Source of the DNA: Herbaspirillum sp. AP02
GTDB lineage: Bacteria > Pseudomonadota > Gammaproteobacteria > Burkholderiales > Burkholderiaceae_D
Direction of reading: 5' to 3'
Assembly: GCF_015767275.1 (NCBI RefSeq)
Contig: NZ_JADWMY010000012.1
Coordinates: 84,107 to 148,106, forward strand
DNA length: 64,000 bases
Shown: one piece after another, positions 9,792 to 19,972 of the stretch
Layout: every line of letters begins with the position of its first letter
Numbering within the stretch: the stretch's first letter is position 1
Notes under the pieces: generated by a model
The model's database searches: none
Told to the model about the DNA's origin: nothing
Seen by the model: only the letters and a program-made list of their open reading frames with translations
Program-made: the position numbers and the translations under genes

Positions 9792-10049
9792 ATGAACCTG
9801 ATCTACAACAGCGAGCAGTACAGCGTCGTCGAATTCGGTGCCGATACCGACCACGAAGCCCTGCGCTTCGGTGGCTACGAGATCATGGACAAGTCAGGCC
9901 AGCGCGAGATCTACATCGATGGCCCGGCCGCCGAACTGTTCCGCAAGGACGTCCAGGAACTGATCGCCTCCGAGCCGACCATGGAAGACATCGACAATTT
10001 CCTGAGTCGCTACGACGTGATGATGCGTCATCCCATGACCTTGCACTGA
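9792..10049 (+). CDS. DUF3567 family protein
   Basis: An 85-residue acidic protein matching DUF3567, a small family I associate with betaproteobacteria. It starts MNLIYNSEQYSVVEF and carries the YEIMDKSGQREIYIDG strand pair, followed by a helix and a short C-terminal tail. No catalytic residues are evident and function is unknown. A strong TAAGGAG site sits six bases before the ATG. It is a single-gene unit bounded by terminators on both sides. Confidence 0.88.
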   Translation: MNLIYNSEQYSVVEFGADTDHEALRFGGYEIMDKSGQREIYIDGPAAELFRKDVQELIASEPTMEDIDNFLSRYDVMMRHPMTLH

Positions 10050-10085
10050 TCGGGTCCATTACCCCGGGCCAAGCCCGCACCACCA

Positions 10086-10112
10086 CGCCGCGCTGCCAGC
10101 GCGGCGTTTTTA
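10086..10112 (+). terminator. rho-independent terminator after the DUF3567 gene
   Basis: A 9-bp GC-rich perfect stem (10086-10094 with 10098-10106), a 3-base loop and TTTTTA. Confidence 0.9.
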
Positions 10113-10191
10113 TTTGCGGGTCAGCTTGCTGCCGGCGTGCGGCGCGCAGAGTCCATTAAAATGACGCTTTGTCGCCCACCCCTGGTTTTCC

Positions 10192-10869
10192 GTGAATTCC
10201 TCGCCCATCAGCAGCGCCCAGACCGGCGTGCATGAGCAACTGGCCGAGCTGGTCGCCCGTCATGCCAAGCACTCTTTTCGCAAACCCGTCACCGACTACA
10301 ACCAGCGCGCCTTCGACGCCAGCATGCGCGCCTGGCAGTCCGCCGGTGCGGCGCCACTGATCCTCGATACCGGTTGCGGCGTGGGCCTGTCCACTCTCAA
10401 CCTGGCCACGCAATACCCTGATCATTTTGTCATCGGCATCGACCAGTCGGCCGACCGCCTGGCGCGCAACACCCACTGGGACGGCCCGCCACCGGAGAAC
10501 CTCTGCTTCGTGCGCGCCGACCTGGTCGACTACTGGCGCCTGGCGCAGCAGACCGGACTGCGCCCAGCCCGGCATTACCTGCTCTATCCCAATCCCTGGC
10601 CCAAGATTGGCCACCTGGCGCGACGTTGGCAAGGACATGCGGTATTTCCCAGCATCGTGGCCCTGGGCGGCCAGATCGAATGCCGCAGCAACTGGCGCAT
10701 CTACGTCGAAGAATTCGCCGCCGCGCTGAACCAGTTGAGTGGCCTGTCCATCCAGACCCAGGCCTGGCATCCCGCAGCACCGATCACCCCCTTCGAGCGC
10801 AAGTACCTGGCCTCCGGCCATGCGCTGTGGCGCTGCGCGGCGGATCTGGATCAGGGAGCCGCCGCATGA
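10192..10869 (+). CDS. TrmB-like SAM-dependent methyltransferase
   Basis: A 225-residue Rossmann methyltransferase similar to tRNA (guanine-N7) methyltransferases. SAM motif ILDTGCGVG lies at about 57-65. The motif YPNPWPK (132-138) resembles the DPWPKK/RH motif of TrmB, and the C-terminal TPFERKYLASGHALW resembles the TxFE(R/K)xxxxGH block. It is divergent from standard TrmB, so it may be a second paralog with another RNA target. The start is GTG with no obvious ribosome site. Its stop overlaps the EamA start (ATGA). Confidence 0.8.
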   Translation: MNSSPISSAQTGVHEQLAELVARHAKHSFRKPVTDYNQRAFDASMRAWQSAGAAPLILDTGCGVGLSTLNLATQYPDHFVIGIDQSADRLARNTHWDGPPPENLCFVRADLVDYWRLAQQTGLRPARHYLLYPNPWPKIGHLARRWQGHAVFPSIVALGGQIECRSNWRIYVEEFAAALNQLSGLSIQTQAWHPAAPITPFERKYLASGHALWRCAADLDQGAAA

Positions 10870-11711
10870 ACCTCGGCGTCATCGGCCTGGTGCTGGCCGC
10901 AGCCCTCCTGCACGCCTCCTGGAACGCCCTGCTCAAAAGCAGCCATGACCGCCTGGCCTCGCTGTCGCTGATGACCATCGGCGCCGGTCTGGGCGCCCTC
11001 CCGCTGGTCCTGTGGCGACCGCTCCCGGACCCCGCCAGCTGGTTCTACATCATCCTTTCCGGCCTGCTGCACACCGGCTACAACCTGTTCCTGATCCGCG
11101 CCTACCGGATCGGTGACTTCGGCCAGTCCTACCCGATTGCACGCGGCTCCTCGCCCTTGCTGGTGGCATTGGGCGCGGCCCTGTTCGCGGGCGAGCAACT
11201 GGGTAGCACCACGGTCATCGGCATCGCCCTGGTATCGGCGGGCATCGTCAGCCTGGCCAACCTGCGCGCCGTGCGCAGCCGCGAACACCTCTCCGGCCCG
11301 CTGGCAGCGTTTGCCACCGGCGCCTTCATCGCGGCCTATACCATCACCGACGGCATCGGTGCGCGCCTGGCGGGTGACGCCATCGCCTATGCCGGCTGGC
11401 TGTTCGTCCTGGACAGCATCCCGCTGGCCCTGATCTATCAACGCAAACACGGCCGCTTGCCACTCGTGCTGTCGCAGAAGGAAACCTGGATCGGCCTGGC
11501 TGGCGGCGTCATGTCGTTGCTGGCCTATGGCATCGTGATCTGGGCGGTCACGCTGGCGCCCATGGGCATGGTGTCGGCCCTGCGCGAAACCTCGGTGCTG
11601 TTCGCGCTCCTGATCGGCACCCTCTTCCTGGGCGAAAAGCTCACCACACGGCGCGTGCTGTCCTGCCTGGTCATCGCCGCCGGCGCAGTGGTATTGGGCA
11701 CGCATCATTAG
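10866..11711 (+). CDS. EamA/DMT family transporter
   Basis: A 281-residue inner-membrane protein with about ten hydrophobic helices in two EamA halves, the layout of drug/metabolite exporters. Conserved features include the N-terminal LLHASWNALLK, the PIARGSSPLLVALGA segment ending the first half, and the C-terminal LRETSVLFALLIGTLFLGEKL block. The ATG overlaps the methyltransferase stop, so the two are co-translated. The frame continues upstream but that part lies inside the methyltransferase gene. Substrate unknown. Confidence 0.88.
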   Translation: MNLGVIGLVLAAALLHASWNALLKSSHDRLASLSLMTIGAGLGALPLVLWRPLPDPASWFYIILSGLLHTGYNLFLIRAYRIGDFGQSYPIARGSSPLLVALGAALFAGEQLGSTTVIGIALVSAGIVSLANLRAVRSREHLSGPLAAFATGAFIAAYTITDGIGARLAGDAIAYAGWLFVLDSIPLALIYQRKHGRLPLVLSQKETWIGLAGGVMSLLAYGIVIWAVTLAPMGMVSALRETSVLFALLIGTLFLGEKLTTRRVLSCLVIAAGAVVLGTHH

Positions 11712-11735
11712 GGCGCCAGAGCAGGAGGGCCACAA

Positions 11736-11770
11736 ATGCAAAACGCCGGGTAGTCCCCGGCGTTTTGCAT
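11736..11770. terminator. bidirectional terminator between the EamA and ABC ATPase genes
   Basis: A perfect 15-bp inverted repeat (11736-11750 with 11756-11770) around a 5-base loop. The A-rich left arm and T-rich right arm let it serve both convergent genes. Confidence 0.88.
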
Positions 11771-11776
11771 GGTCGC

Positions 11777-12511
11777 TTACAACACCTTGCGCAGGAAGTC
11801 CCGCGTACGCTCATGGTGCGGATCACCCAGCACCTGCTGCGGCGGTCCCTCTTCCATGATCACGCCCTGGTCGATGAACAAGACCCGGTCCGCCACCTCG
11901 CGGGCAAAGCCCATTTCGTGCGTGACCACCACCATGGTCATGCCCTCTTCGGCCAGTTGTTTCATCACGGTCAGCACTTCGCCCACCAGTTCCGGGTCCA
12001 GCGCCGAGGTCGGCTCGTCGAACAGCATCACCTTGGGCTCCATCGCCAGCGCGCGGGCAATCGCCACGCGCTGTTGCTGGCCACCCGACAGCTGATTGGG
12101 GAAAGCATCGATCTTGTCCAGCAAGCCTACCTTCTGCAACAGCTTCTCGGCCACCAGCACGGCCTCGCGGCGCGACATGCTCTTCACCTGCATGGGTGCC
12201 ATGATCAGGTTTTCCAGCACCGTCATGTGCGGGAACAGGTTGAAGCGCTGGAACACCATGCCCAGCCTGGCGCGCAGTGCATTGAGATCGACCCGGGGGT
12301 CATTGAGCTTGACGCCCTCGATGAAGATATCGCCGTCGCTGACCTCTTCCAGCCCGTTCAGGCAGCGCAGGAAGGTACTCTTGCCCGAGCCCGAAGGTCC
12401 GATCACGCAGACCACCTCGCCGGCCCTGATCTCGCAGTCGATGCCGCGCAAGATGTGCGCCTGGCCGAAGCGCTTCTGGAGCTGATTCACCTTGATCATC
12501 GTCGTACTCAT
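11777..12511 (-). CDS. polar amino-acid ABC transporter, ATP-binding protein (GlnQ-like)
   Basis: A 244-residue ATPase that powers uptake of polar amino acids. It has Walker [10 protein letters not shown], signature [15 protein letters not shown], Walker [13 protein letters not shown] and the H-loop [10 protein letters not shown], all intact. The ATG at 12511 overlaps the permease stop (ATGA), so the longer open frame to 12616 is not used. It is last in the order binding protein, permease, ATPase and ends at the bidirectional terminator. Confidence 0.95.
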   Translation of the reverse strand: MSTTMIKVNQLQKRFGQAHILRGIDCEIRAGEVVCVIGPSGSGKSTFLRCLNGLEEVSDGDIFIEGVKLNDPRVDLNALRARLGMVFQRFNLFPHMTVLENLIMAPMQVKSMSRREAVLVAEKLLQKVGLLDKIDAFPNQLSGGQQQRVAIARALAMEPKVMLFDEPTSALDPELVGEVLTVMKQLAEEGMTMVVVTHEMGFAREVADRVLFIDQGVIMEEGPPQQVLGDPHHERTRDFLRKVL

Positions 12512-13260
12512 CGTGCATCCCCCTTGCCGTAACGGGCTTCCAGGTGGCGCACCAGCGCCGACAGGGCCAGCGTGATGACCCAATAGATCACCGAGATGGT
12601 GAGGTAAGGCTCCCAATAGCGGGCATAGGCACCGGACACCGTACGCGCCGCATAGGCCAGTTCAGCCAGGCCGATGGCAGAGGCCAGCGAGGAGTCCTTG
12701 ACGATGGCAATCGCATTGTTGCCCAACGGCGGCAGCATGCGGCGGAAGGCCTGCGGCAACACGACCTTGCGCAGCGTGGCCATGTAGGTCATGCCCAGCG
12801 AACGCGAGGCCTCGCTCTGACCACGGTCGATGGACTGGATGCCGGCGCGGAAGATCTCCGACACATACGCCCCCGAGTTGAGCGTGATGGCCAGCACCGC
12901 CGAAGCGAAGGCGCCATAGTGCGAGCGGATTTCGCGGGCCAGGTCGCCGGAGAGGATCAGCCCGCCGCTGGGATTGATCAGCACCGGCATGAGCGCGAAG
13001 TGGATCAGCAGGATCTGCACGAACAGCGGTGTGCCGCGCAGGAAGCTGACGTAGAAGCGGATCGGCCACTGCACGCAGTAGCACAGGAAATATTTCCAGA
13101 AACCATGGCGAGCCTCGGCCAGGCGGCCGACGCCCAGCACCAGGCCCCAGCAGGTACCGGCGATCACGCAGATGATCGCGGCCTTGAGGGTCATCCAGGT
13201 GCCTTCGACGAACAGGGGCAGGTATTCGCCGATGATTTCCCATTGGAAGAAGGAATTCAT
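12508..13260 (-). CDS. polar amino-acid ABC transporter, permease (GlnP-like)
   Basis: A 250-residue inner-membrane permease of the HisM/GlnP family with about five membrane segments. Upstream of the cytoplasmic loop are [10 protein letters not shown] and [14 protein letters not shown]. The EAA loop that contacts the ATPase is [11 protein letters not shown], followed by the helix with KVVLPQAFR. Only one permease gene is present, so the channel is probably a homodimer. It lies 137 bp after the binding protein gene and is translation-coupled to the ATPase gene. Confidence 0.95.
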   Translation of the reverse strand: MNSFFQWEIIGEYLPLFVEGTWMTLKAAIICVIAGTCWGLVLGVGRLAEARHGFWKYFLCYCVQWPIRFYVSFLRGTPLFVQILLIHFALMPVLINPSGGLILSGDLAREIRSHYGAFASAVLAITLNSGAYVSEIFRAGIQSIDRGQSEASRSLGMTYMATLRKVVLPQAFRRMLPPLGNNAIAIVKDSSLASAIGLAELAYAARTVSGAYARYWEPYLTISVIYWVITLALSALVRHLEARYGKGDAR

Positions 13261-13397
13261 GATGAGGTCCGTTCAAACGGAGGAGTTGAGCAGAGGAAGC
13301 GGGCCGCCGACATTGCGTGGGCGCAGGGTGGCGGCCGTGATCGGGCAGATCAGACAGGCGGTGCGCATGCAGGATCGTGCAGGCGCTCCGGGGGTGC

Positions 13398-14177
13398 TTA
13401 CTTCAGCGGCAGGGTCGGTACTTCGCCATCGAACCAGGTCTTGTAGATCTTGGCGTAGGTGCCATCGGCCACGATCTTGGTCAGGCCGGCGTTGATCTTG
13501 TCCAGCAGTTCCTTGTTGCCCTTCTTGACGGCGATACCGAAGTACTGGCGCACGAACTTGGTGTCGCCGACCACCTTGAACTTCTTCTCGGGATGGCTCT
13601 TGATGTAGAACTTGATGACGCCGACGTCGCCCACGGCGGCGTCCACGCCACTGCGATACAGCTCTTCCAGCATCAGCACGGTATTGTCGAAGCGGTGGAT
13701 GGCGGTGCTGGACTTGCCCAGTTCCTCGGAGACCACGATGTCACCGGCAGTGGAATTGACCACGGCCACCTGGGTCTTCTTCAGATCGGTCAGCGCGGTG
13801 ATCTTGGCATCGGCATTGGTGATGATGACCTGCTCGGCGGGGAAATACGGCAGCGAGAAATCCACCATCTGGGCACGCTTGTCGGTGATGGTGATGCCGG
13901 AGATGATGATGTCGCGGTCACCCTGGCCGAGGGTGGCGAAGATGCCTTCCCAGGGCGTGCTCACCAGCTGGATCTTGAAGTTGGAAGCTTGCGAGATGGC
14001 CTTGATCAGGTCGATGTCGAAGCCGACCAGTTCCTTCTTCGGGGTTTCGAATTCGAAGGGACGGTAGGTACCGCCGGCACCAACCACGTAGGTCTGGTCG
14101 GCAGCCAGGGTGCTGCCGGCAGCACAGGACAGGGCCAGCGCGCTGGCGGCAACGGTGAAGAATTTCTTGAACGACAT
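13398..14177 (-). CDS. polar amino-acid ABC transporter, periplasmic binding protein (GlnH-like)
   Basis: A 259-residue solute-binding protein of family 3. A signal peptide ends near GSTLA/ADQ (about residue 26). The mature chain shows the GlnH-like pattern YRPFEFE, VGFDIDLI, the ligand-site strand ISGITITDKRAQMVDFSLPYF, and a C-terminal GTYAKIYKTWF. The ATG at 14177 has AAGAAGG just upstream, so the longer open frame to 14231 is rejected. It resembles glutamine-binding proteins most, but the arginase gene upstream makes a basic amino acid possible too. Confidence 0.93.
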   Translation of the reverse strand: MSFKKFFTVAASALALSCAAGSTLAADQTYVVGAGGTYRPFEFETPKKELVGFDIDLIKAISQASNFKIQLVSTPWEGIFATLGQGDRDIIISGITITDKRAQMVDFSLPYFPAEQVIITNADAKITALTDLKKTQVAVVNSTAGDIVVSEELGKSSTAIHRFDNTVLMLEELYRSGVDAAVGDVGVIKFYIKSHPEKKFKVVGDTKFVRQYFGIAVKKGNKELLDKINAGLTKIVADGTYAKIYKTWFDGEVPTLPLK

Positions 14178-14433
14178 GGGGACCTTCTTTCTGACGGAAA
14201 AATGGGCCGCGCCACCCGCAGGCAGAGGCAAGTTGGAGCAGGCGCGGCAGACTGGCGTTTCCTGACGGACGGGAATGCGTGAGTAAAACCCGCACGGGCC
14301 CGCCGGAAGCGGAAAAACCCTGAATAATCCGGCATTCGCCGCAATCCTTCAACCTCAAATTGCAAGCCTGTCGCAAAGCCTCTGCAAATATCGCCGCCCG
14401 TCACCGCCCCCTCGACGGCCATGTCAGCAGGCG

Positions 14434-15360
14434 TCAGTAGGGCCCTTCCGGGCGACGGATCAGGGTGGACTTGCCGAACAGGCTTTCCACCAGGTCCACC
14501 ACCAGCTCCGCGGTCTGGTTGCGCACGTCACAGGCCGGGTTCAGTTCCATTACGTCCAGCGAGGCCAGGCGTCCGGTGTCGGCGATCATTTCCATGCACA
14601 GTTGCGCTTCCCGGTAGGTGGGACCGCCCGGCACCGCAGTCCCCACCCCGGGCGCCAACGCGCTATCCAGGAAATCCACATCGAAACTCACGTGCAGATG
14701 GGTATCGGGGCCGATACCGGCGAGAGCCTGCTCCATGGTCACGCGCATGCCGTGCTCGTCGATATGGCGCATGTCGTAGACGCGCACGCCCAGCTCCCGC
14801 AGATGGCGCTTTTCTTCGCGATCCACACTGCGGATGCCGACCTGGCAGATCTGTTGCGGCTGTAAGGCCGGCACCTGGCCGCCGATACCGGTCAACTCTG
14901 CCGGCCCCACGCCCAGCAGGCAGGCCACGGGCATGCCATGGATATTGCCGGTCGGGGTGGAATGGCTGGTATTGGCATCGGCATGGGCATCCAGCCACAA
15001 CACGCGCAGGTCCTTGCCCTGCTCGCGGCAATGGCGCGCCACGGCGGCAATGGAGCCCACCGCCAGCGCATGGTCGCCGCCCATCAGCAGCGGCACTTCA
15101 CCCGCGCGCAGGCTATGCTCCACCGCCGCGTAGACGGTCTGGTTCCATTGCACCACCTGGTCCAGGTGACGCAGGCCCTGCACCGGTGGCTGTTGCGGAT
15201 TGGCCGGACCGGCCAGGTCACCGCCATCGACCACCTCCAGTCCATGCTGCTGCAAGCCGCGCTGCAACTCGGCCACGCGCAAGGCCGCCGGCCCCATCGA
15301 GGCACCGCGCCGGCTTGCGCCCACATCGGTGGGGGCGCCCATCATCCTGATCTTGTTCAT
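14434..15360 (-). CDS. rocF: arginase
   Basis: A 308-residue ureohydrolase splitting L-arginine to ornithine and urea, cytoplasmic and Mn-dependent. Metal ligands are visible in GGDHA (94-98), DAHAD (124-128) and SFDVDFLD (225-232), and the substrate-loop motif is TPTGNIHGMP. The N-terminal VGAPTD/ASRRGASMGP-type sequence and length are typical of arginase rather than agmatinase. It is on the same strand as, and 256 bp before, the amino-acid importer, which suggests linked arginine/nitrogen use without proving co-transcription. Confidence 0.93.
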   Translation of the reverse strand: MNKIRMMGAPTDVGASRRGASMGPAALRVAELQRGLQQHGLEVVDGGDLAGPANPQQPPVQGLRHLDQVVQWNQTVYAAVEHSLRAGEVPLLMGGDHALAVGSIAAVARHCREQGKDLRVLWLDAHADANTSHSTPTGNIHGMPVACLLGVGPAELTGIGGQVPALQPQQICQVGIRSVDREEKRHLRELGVRVYDMRHIDEHGMRVTMEQALAGIGPDTHLHVSFDVDFLDSALAPGVGTAVPGGPTYREAQLCMEMIADTGRLASLDVMELNPACDVRNQTAELVVDLVESLFGKSTLIRRPEGPY

Positions 15361-15490
15361 GGCTGTACCGCTCCTTACAGTGAAAACAGTGAATGACCGC
15401 TGCCTCGGGCGGCAGGGATCCTTGCGATTGTCCTACGATGGTCCTTCGACGTGCACAGGCCGCATGAATTCCGCCCGCCTGCCTGACCAC

Positions 15491-15527
15491 AAAGAAAAAT
15501 GCCGTTCAGCGGTCAGCTGAACGGCAT
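15491..15527 (-). terminator. rho-independent terminator after kup
   Basis: Read on the minus strand: a perfect 12-bp stem (15499-15510 with 15516-15527) with a 5-base loop is followed by a T-rich tail (A-run at 15491-15499 on the plus strand). It lies 24 bases past the kup stop. Confidence 0.85.
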
Positions 15528-15550
15528 CCTTGCAGCATCATCGCGGACGA

Positions 15551-17452
15551 TCAGATCTCGACCTTGGTTCCCAGCTCCACCACCCGGTTGGCGGGGATGT
15601 GGAAGAAGTCCGAAGGCTTGGCGCCGTTCTGGTACATCCAGGCGAACAGGCGCTCGCGCCACAGCGACATGCCCAGCAGCTTGCTCGGCACGACCGTGTC
15701 GCGCGCCAGGAAGAAGGAGGTATCCATCAGGTCGAAGTGATGACCGAACTGCTGCTCGGTCAGGGTCATGACCTTCTGCACCTCCGGCGCTTCCTTGAAG
15801 CCGAAGGCCGCGCGCAGCAGATAGACATCGCCACCCAGCTCCTTCATGGTCAGGCGCTCGCTATCGGCCACGTAGGGCACGTCCCAGATGCTGATCTTCA
15901 GGAAGAACACCCGCTCATGCAGGATGCGGTTGTGCTTCAGGTTGTGCAGCAGCGCGACCGGCACGGTGGCGATATTGCCCGTCATGAACACGGCCGTGCC
16001 GCCGACCCGGTGCGGCGGATGGGCCAGCAGGCCCTCGATGAAGGGCTCGATGGGAATGCCGTCATCCTTGATGCGCATGCGCAGCAGCATGCGGCCCGAA
16101 TACCAGGTCATCAGCAAGAAGAAGGCCGCGCCGCCGATGACCAGCGGGAACCAGCCGCCCTCGGTGAGCTTCAGCAGGTTGGCGGCAAAGAAGGCCACAT
16201 CGACGATCAACAGGCAGGCAATGGTCAGCACCACGGCCGACGTGCGCCACTTCCAGATATGACGCATCACCACCCCCAGCAGCATGGTGGTGATGACCAT
16301 GGTGGTGGTGACGGCCACGCCATAGGCAGCCGCCAGGTTGTCGGATTTCTTGAAGGCCAACACCACCGCGAACACCAGCACCAGCAGCATCCAGTTGATC
16401 AGCGGGATGTAGATCTGGCCCTGTTCATCCTCGGAGGTATGCAGGATGCGCATGCGCGGCACGAAACCCAGCAGGATGGCCTGGCTCGTCAGCGAGAACG
16501 CGCCCGAGATCACCGCCTGCGACGCAATCACGGTGGCGCAGGTCGCCAGCAGCACCATGGGCAGCACCAGCGGATCGGGGATCATCAGGTAGAAGGGATT
16601 CTTGATCGCCTCCGGATTGGCGATCAGATTGGCACCCTGGCCGAAATAATTGATCAGCAGCGAGGGCATGACCGTGAAGATCCACGCATAGCGGATCGGC
16701 TTGATGCCGAAGTGCCCCATGTCGGCATACAGCGCCTCGGCGCCGGTCAGCACCAGCACCACCGAGCCCAGCACGATGAAGGCCTGCAGCGAGTGCTCGG
16801 CCATGAAATGCACGGCATAGTAGGGATTGATCGCCACCAGCACCTCCGGTGCCTTGACGATGTTGTAGATGCCCAGCAGCGCCAGCGACAGGAACCACAG
16901 GAACATCACCGGACCGAAGAAACGCCCCACCACGCTGGTGCCATGGCGCTGGATCAGGAACAGGATCACCACGATCACCAGCGTCAACGGGATGACCACA
17001 TGGGCCGTCTGCGGCGCGGCGATTTCCAGCCCTTCCACCGCCGACAGCACCGAAATGGCCGGCGTGATGACCACGTCGCCATAGAACATGCAGGCCCCGA
17101 ACACGCCCAGCATCATCAGCAGCTTGGCCCGCGGCGAGCCCGAGACGGCCGAGCGCAAGGACAGCGCCATCAGCGCCAGCACGCCGCCTTCGCCGTTGTT
17201 GTCGGCGCGCAGCACGAACATCACGTACTTGATGGTCACCACGATGGTGATGGCCCAGAACAGCATGGAGATGATGCCCAGCACCGCCCCCGGGGAAAAG
17301 GCGATACCGTGGTCGGGGCTGAAACATTCCTTGAGTGCGTACAGCGGGCTGGTACCGATGTCGCCAAACACCACGCCCAGCGCTGCCAGGGTAATCAAGT
17401 GGAATTTGGATGATCGGAGGGAAAGACTCGGATTGGTGTGAGATGAACTCAT
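15551..17452 (-). CDS. kup: low-affinity potassium transport protein Kup
   Basis: A 633-residue K+/H+ symporter of the KUP/HAK family. The first helix carries the hallmark [17 protein letters not shown]. About 12 membrane segments extend to about residue 430, followed by a cytoplasmic C-terminal domain with the conserved block [18 protein letters not shown]. The ATG at 17452 has GGGAG five bases upstream; the frame extends to a TTG at 17473, which is less likely. It is a single gene with its own terminator. Confidence 0.96.
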   Translation of the reverse strand: MSSSHTNPSLSLRSSKFHLITLAALGVVFGDIGTSPLYALKECFSPDHGIAFSPGAVLGIISMLFWAITIVVTIKYVMFVLRADNNGEGGVLALMALSLRSAVSGSPRAKLLMMLGVFGACMFYGDVVITPAISVLSAVEGLEIAAPQTAHVVIPLTLVIVVILFLIQRHGTSVVGRFFGPVMFLWFLSLALLGIYNIVKAPEVLVAINPYYAVHFMAEHSLQAFIVLGSVVLVLTGAEALYADMGHFGIKPIRYAWIFTVMPSLLINYFGQGANLIANPEAIKNPFYLMIPDPLVLPMVLLATCATVIASQAVISGAFSLTSQAILLGFVPRMRILHTSEDEQGQIYIPLINWMLLVLVFAVVLAFKKSDNLAAAYGVAVTTTMVITTMLLGVVMRHIWKWRTSAVVLTIACLLIVDVAFFAANLLKLTEGGWFPLVIGGAAFFLLMTWYSGRMLLRMRIKDDGIPIEPFIEGLLAHPPHRVGGTAVFMTGNIATVPVALLHNLKHNRILHERVFFLKISIWDVPYVADSERLTMKELGGDVYLLRAAFGFKEAPEVQKVMTLTEQQFGHHFDLMDTSFFLARDTVVPSKLLGMSLWRERLFAWMYQNGAKPSDFFHIPANRVVELGTKVEI

Positions 17453-17904
17453 CTTGCTCCCTTGCTTCTTCAAATGAGTGCCGGCGGACAGGGCTCTGGC
17501 TTCAACAGGGCTTGCCAGGGAGGCAAGCGACCGTCTGTCCGGGCAGGACGCGTACTTTATCGCACTCTACCCGTGGTCGGCTCAAATTGCCGCCGACGCC
17601 CACCCTGACGTTGCGCCCCAGCCTCTTACTAAGCTTGTCGAACTTGACAGACGGGCCATGTCACGGTTCCTGAATCATCTACAGGGAAAATCCGAGTTTC
17701 CCGCGCAAACCCTTGCCGGACAGGCGATTGCGGCCTATACGGGCGACGCATATGGATATGCGGTAATCGAGTTTTTCTTTCTCTCCCGCCCTTTATATAC
17801 TCCGAACGAATAAAGAACCGCGCTTTTCCATCGTGACGGTTCTAAGCCACGACGCGTCACTACCTGCCGGATTCTCCGGCCCGCTATCCACAGTACAGGA
17901 CACC
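17453..17904. promoter_or_regulatory. divergent upstream region of kup and the tandem-SBP ABC operon
   Basis: About 450 bases without a convincing gene. An open frame at 17478-17813 has no ribosome site and its translation is not protein-like. A TATATA box at 17794-17799 could be part of the promoter for the ABC operon. A weak 6-bp inverted repeat (17815-17820 with 17837-17842) follows it. No sigma54 or Fur site was seen. Confidence 0.45.
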
Positions 17905-18945
17905 ATGACCATCACCCTCTCCCCCCGAGGACGCCTGCGGCGTCTGTTGACCACCACCCTGGCCGGCGGCCTGGCGCTGACCCTGGCGGCCGCGCCCTTG
18001 TTGGCACGCGCCGAAGGCCAACTGCGTATCGCCGAGCAGTTCGGCATCGTCTATCTGCTGCTCAACGTGGCGCAGGACCAGCAACTGATCGAAAAGCACG
18101 GCAAGGCCGCCGGTGTCGATATCAAGGTGGAATGGCTCAAGCTCTCCGGTGGCTCGGCCGTCAACGATGCCCTGCTGTCGGGCTCGGTGGACATCGCCGG
18201 CGCCGGTGTGGGACCGCTGCTGACCATCTGGGACCGCACCCATGGCCGCCAGAACGTACGTGGCGTCGCCTCGCTGGGCAACTTCCCCTACTACCTGGTG
18301 AGCAACAACCCCAAGGTCAAGACCATTGCCGACTTTGGCGACAAGGATCGCATCGCCGTGCCGGCCGTCGGTGTCTCGGTGCAGTCGCGCGTGCTGCAGC
18401 TGGCCTCGGCCAAGCTGTGGGGTGACGCCCAGTACAACCGGCTGGACAAGCTCAGTATCGCCGTGCCGCATCCCGATGCCACCGCCGCCATCATCAGCGG
18501 CGGCACCGAGATCACCGGCCACTTCGGCAATCCGCCCTTCCAGGAACAGGAACTGGCGGGCAACCCGAATGCCCACATCGTGCTGAAGTCCTACGACGTG
18601 CTGGGTGGCCCGTCTTCGGCCACGGTGCTGTACGCCACCGAGAAATTCCGCAAGGACAATCCCAAGACCTATGGCGCCTTCCTGGGCGCGCTGGAAGAGG
18701 CCGCCAGGTTCATCGCCGCCAACCCAGAGAAGGCGGCCGATATCTACCTCAAGGTCAGCAAGGGCAATACCGATCGCAAGCTGCTGCTGCAGATCATCAC
18801 CAACCCCGAAGTGCAATTCAAGATCGCTCCGCAGAATACCTACGGCCTGGCTGAATTCATGCACCGCGTGGGCGCGATCAAGAACAAGCCGGCCTCGGTG
18901 AAGGATTACTTCTTCGACGACGCCCACATCCAGGGAGGTAGCTGA
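17905..18945 (+). CDS. ABC transporter substrate-binding protein 1 (NrtA/SsuA/TauA type)
   Basis: A 346-residue periplasmic binding protein of the nitrate/sulfonate/taurine class. A signal peptide with Arg-rich start ends near residue 36 (LLARA/EGQ). Mature motifs include IAEQFGIVYLLLNVAQDQ, GSVDIAGAGVGPLL and a C-terminal DYFFDDAHIQGGS. It is followed after one base by a clear paralog with the same block order. The ATG at 17905 fits the signal peptide; the frame opens earlier at 17833. Ligand unknown: sulfonate, nitrate/cyanate or thiamine-precursor types share this fold. Confidence 0.9.
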   Translation: MTITLSPRGRLRRLLTTTLAGGLALTLAAAPLLARAEGQLRIAEQFGIVYLLLNVAQDQQLIEKHGKAAGVDIKVEWLKLSGGSAVNDALLSGSVDIAGAGVGPLLTIWDRTHGRQNVRGVASLGNFPYYLVSNNPKVKTIADFGDKDRIAVPAVGVSVQSRVLQLASAKLWGDAQYNRLDKLSIAVPHPDATAAIISGGTEITGHFGNPPFQEQELAGNPNAHIVLKSYDVLGGPSSATVLYATEKFRKDNPKTYGAFLGALEEAARFIAANPEKAADIYLKVSKGNTDRKLLLQIITNPEVQFKIAPQNTYGLAEFMHRVGAIKNKPASVKDYFFDDAHIQGGS

Positions 18946-18946
18946 G

Positions 18947-19972
18947 ATGCGCCGTCCCTCCTTATCCTGCATCTCGCCTAGATGGCTGGCGGTCTTGGCC
19001 GCTGGCGTACTGGCGGCTGGTGTATCGACCCAGGCCATGGCCGAAGGCAGCATCCGCATCGCTCAGCAATTCGGCATCGGCTACCTGATCCTGGACGTGG
19101 TACAGGACCAGAAACTCATCGAGAAATACGGCAAGCAGGCCGGCCTGGACATCAAGGTCGAATGGACCAGCCTGTCCGGCGCCACCGGCATGAACGAGGC
19201 GCTGCTGGCCGGCGCCCTGGACGTGGTCTCGGCCGGCGCGCCACCGGCGCTGGTGCTGTGGGACCGCACACGCGGCCGCCAGAACGTCAAGGCCATCGCT
19301 TCCCTGGGCTCCATGCCCAACTACCTGCTGTCGAACAATCCCAACGTCAAGAGTATCAAGGACTTCAGCGACAAGGACCGTATCGCCGTGCCGGCCGCCG
19401 GGGTCGGCTTCCAGTCGCGCACGCTGCAGATCGAAACCGCCAAGGTCTTCGGCAAGGAAGACTTCAAGCGCTTCGACAGCATCAGCGTGAGCCTGTCGCA
19501 CCCGGACGCCACGGCCGCCCTGATCGCCGGCGGTTCGGAAATCAACGCCCACTTCTCCAGCCCGCCCTTCCAGTACCAGGCCCTGGAAAACAAGAACCTG
19601 CACAAGGTGATCAGCTCCTACGACATCATGGGCGGCCCGGCGACCTTCAACGTGCTCTACACCACCCAGAAATTCCACGACGACAATCCCAAGACCTATC
19701 GCGCCTTCTACCAGGCACTGGTGGAGGCCGCCGAATTCGTGCGCAACAACAAGGCCAAGGCGGCCGATACCTTCATCCGCGTGCAGAAGTCCAAGCTGGC
19801 ACCGGAGTTCGTGCGCAAGATCGTCGAAGATCCGGAAATCCGTTTCACCGTCTCTCCCGAGCGCACCTTCGTCTATGCCGAAAAGCTGCATGAACTGGGC
19901 GTCCTGAAGAACCGCGCCAGCTCCTGGAAAGACTACTTCTTCGAGGAAGCGTATGCACAACCCGGCAGCTGA
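18947..19972 (+). CDS. ABC transporter substrate-binding protein 2, tandem paralog
   Basis: A 341-residue periplasmic binding protein with signal peptide ending near STQAMA/EGS. It parallels its upstream neighbour block by block: IAQQFGIGYLILDVVQDQ, KVEWTSLSG, GALDVVSAGAP, DKDRIAVPAAGV and DYFFEEAYAQPGS. The two probably arose by gene duplication and have since diverged. Both would dock to the single permease/ATPase pair, widening or shifting ligand range. Its 3' end overlaps the ATPase start by 20 bases. Confidence 0.9.
   Translation: MRRPSLSCISPRWLAVLAAGVLAAGVSTQAMAEGSIRIAQQFGIGYLILDVVQDQKLIEKYGKQAGLDIKVEWTSLSGATGMNEALLAGALDVVSAGAPPALVLWDRTRGRQNVKAIASLGSMPNYLLSNNPNVKSIKDFSDKDRIAVPAAGVGFQSRTLQIETAKVFGKEDFKRFDSISVSLSHPDATAALIAGGSEINAHFSSPPFQYQALENKNLHKVISSYDIMGGPATFNVLYTTQKFHDDNPKTYRAFYQALVEAAEFVRNNKAKAADTFIRVQKSKLAPEFVRKIVEDPEIRFTVSPERTFVYAEKLHELGVLKNRASSWKDYFFEEAYAQPGS

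Noticed and set aside
15530..17413. A 627-codon plus-strand open frame opposite kup
   Set aside because: His/Gln/Asp-rich shadow of the kup coding strand with no recognisable domain.
17478..17813. A 111-codon open frame between kup and the ABC operon
   Set aside because: No ribosome site, no recognisable domain, and it crosses the region expected to hold two promoters.
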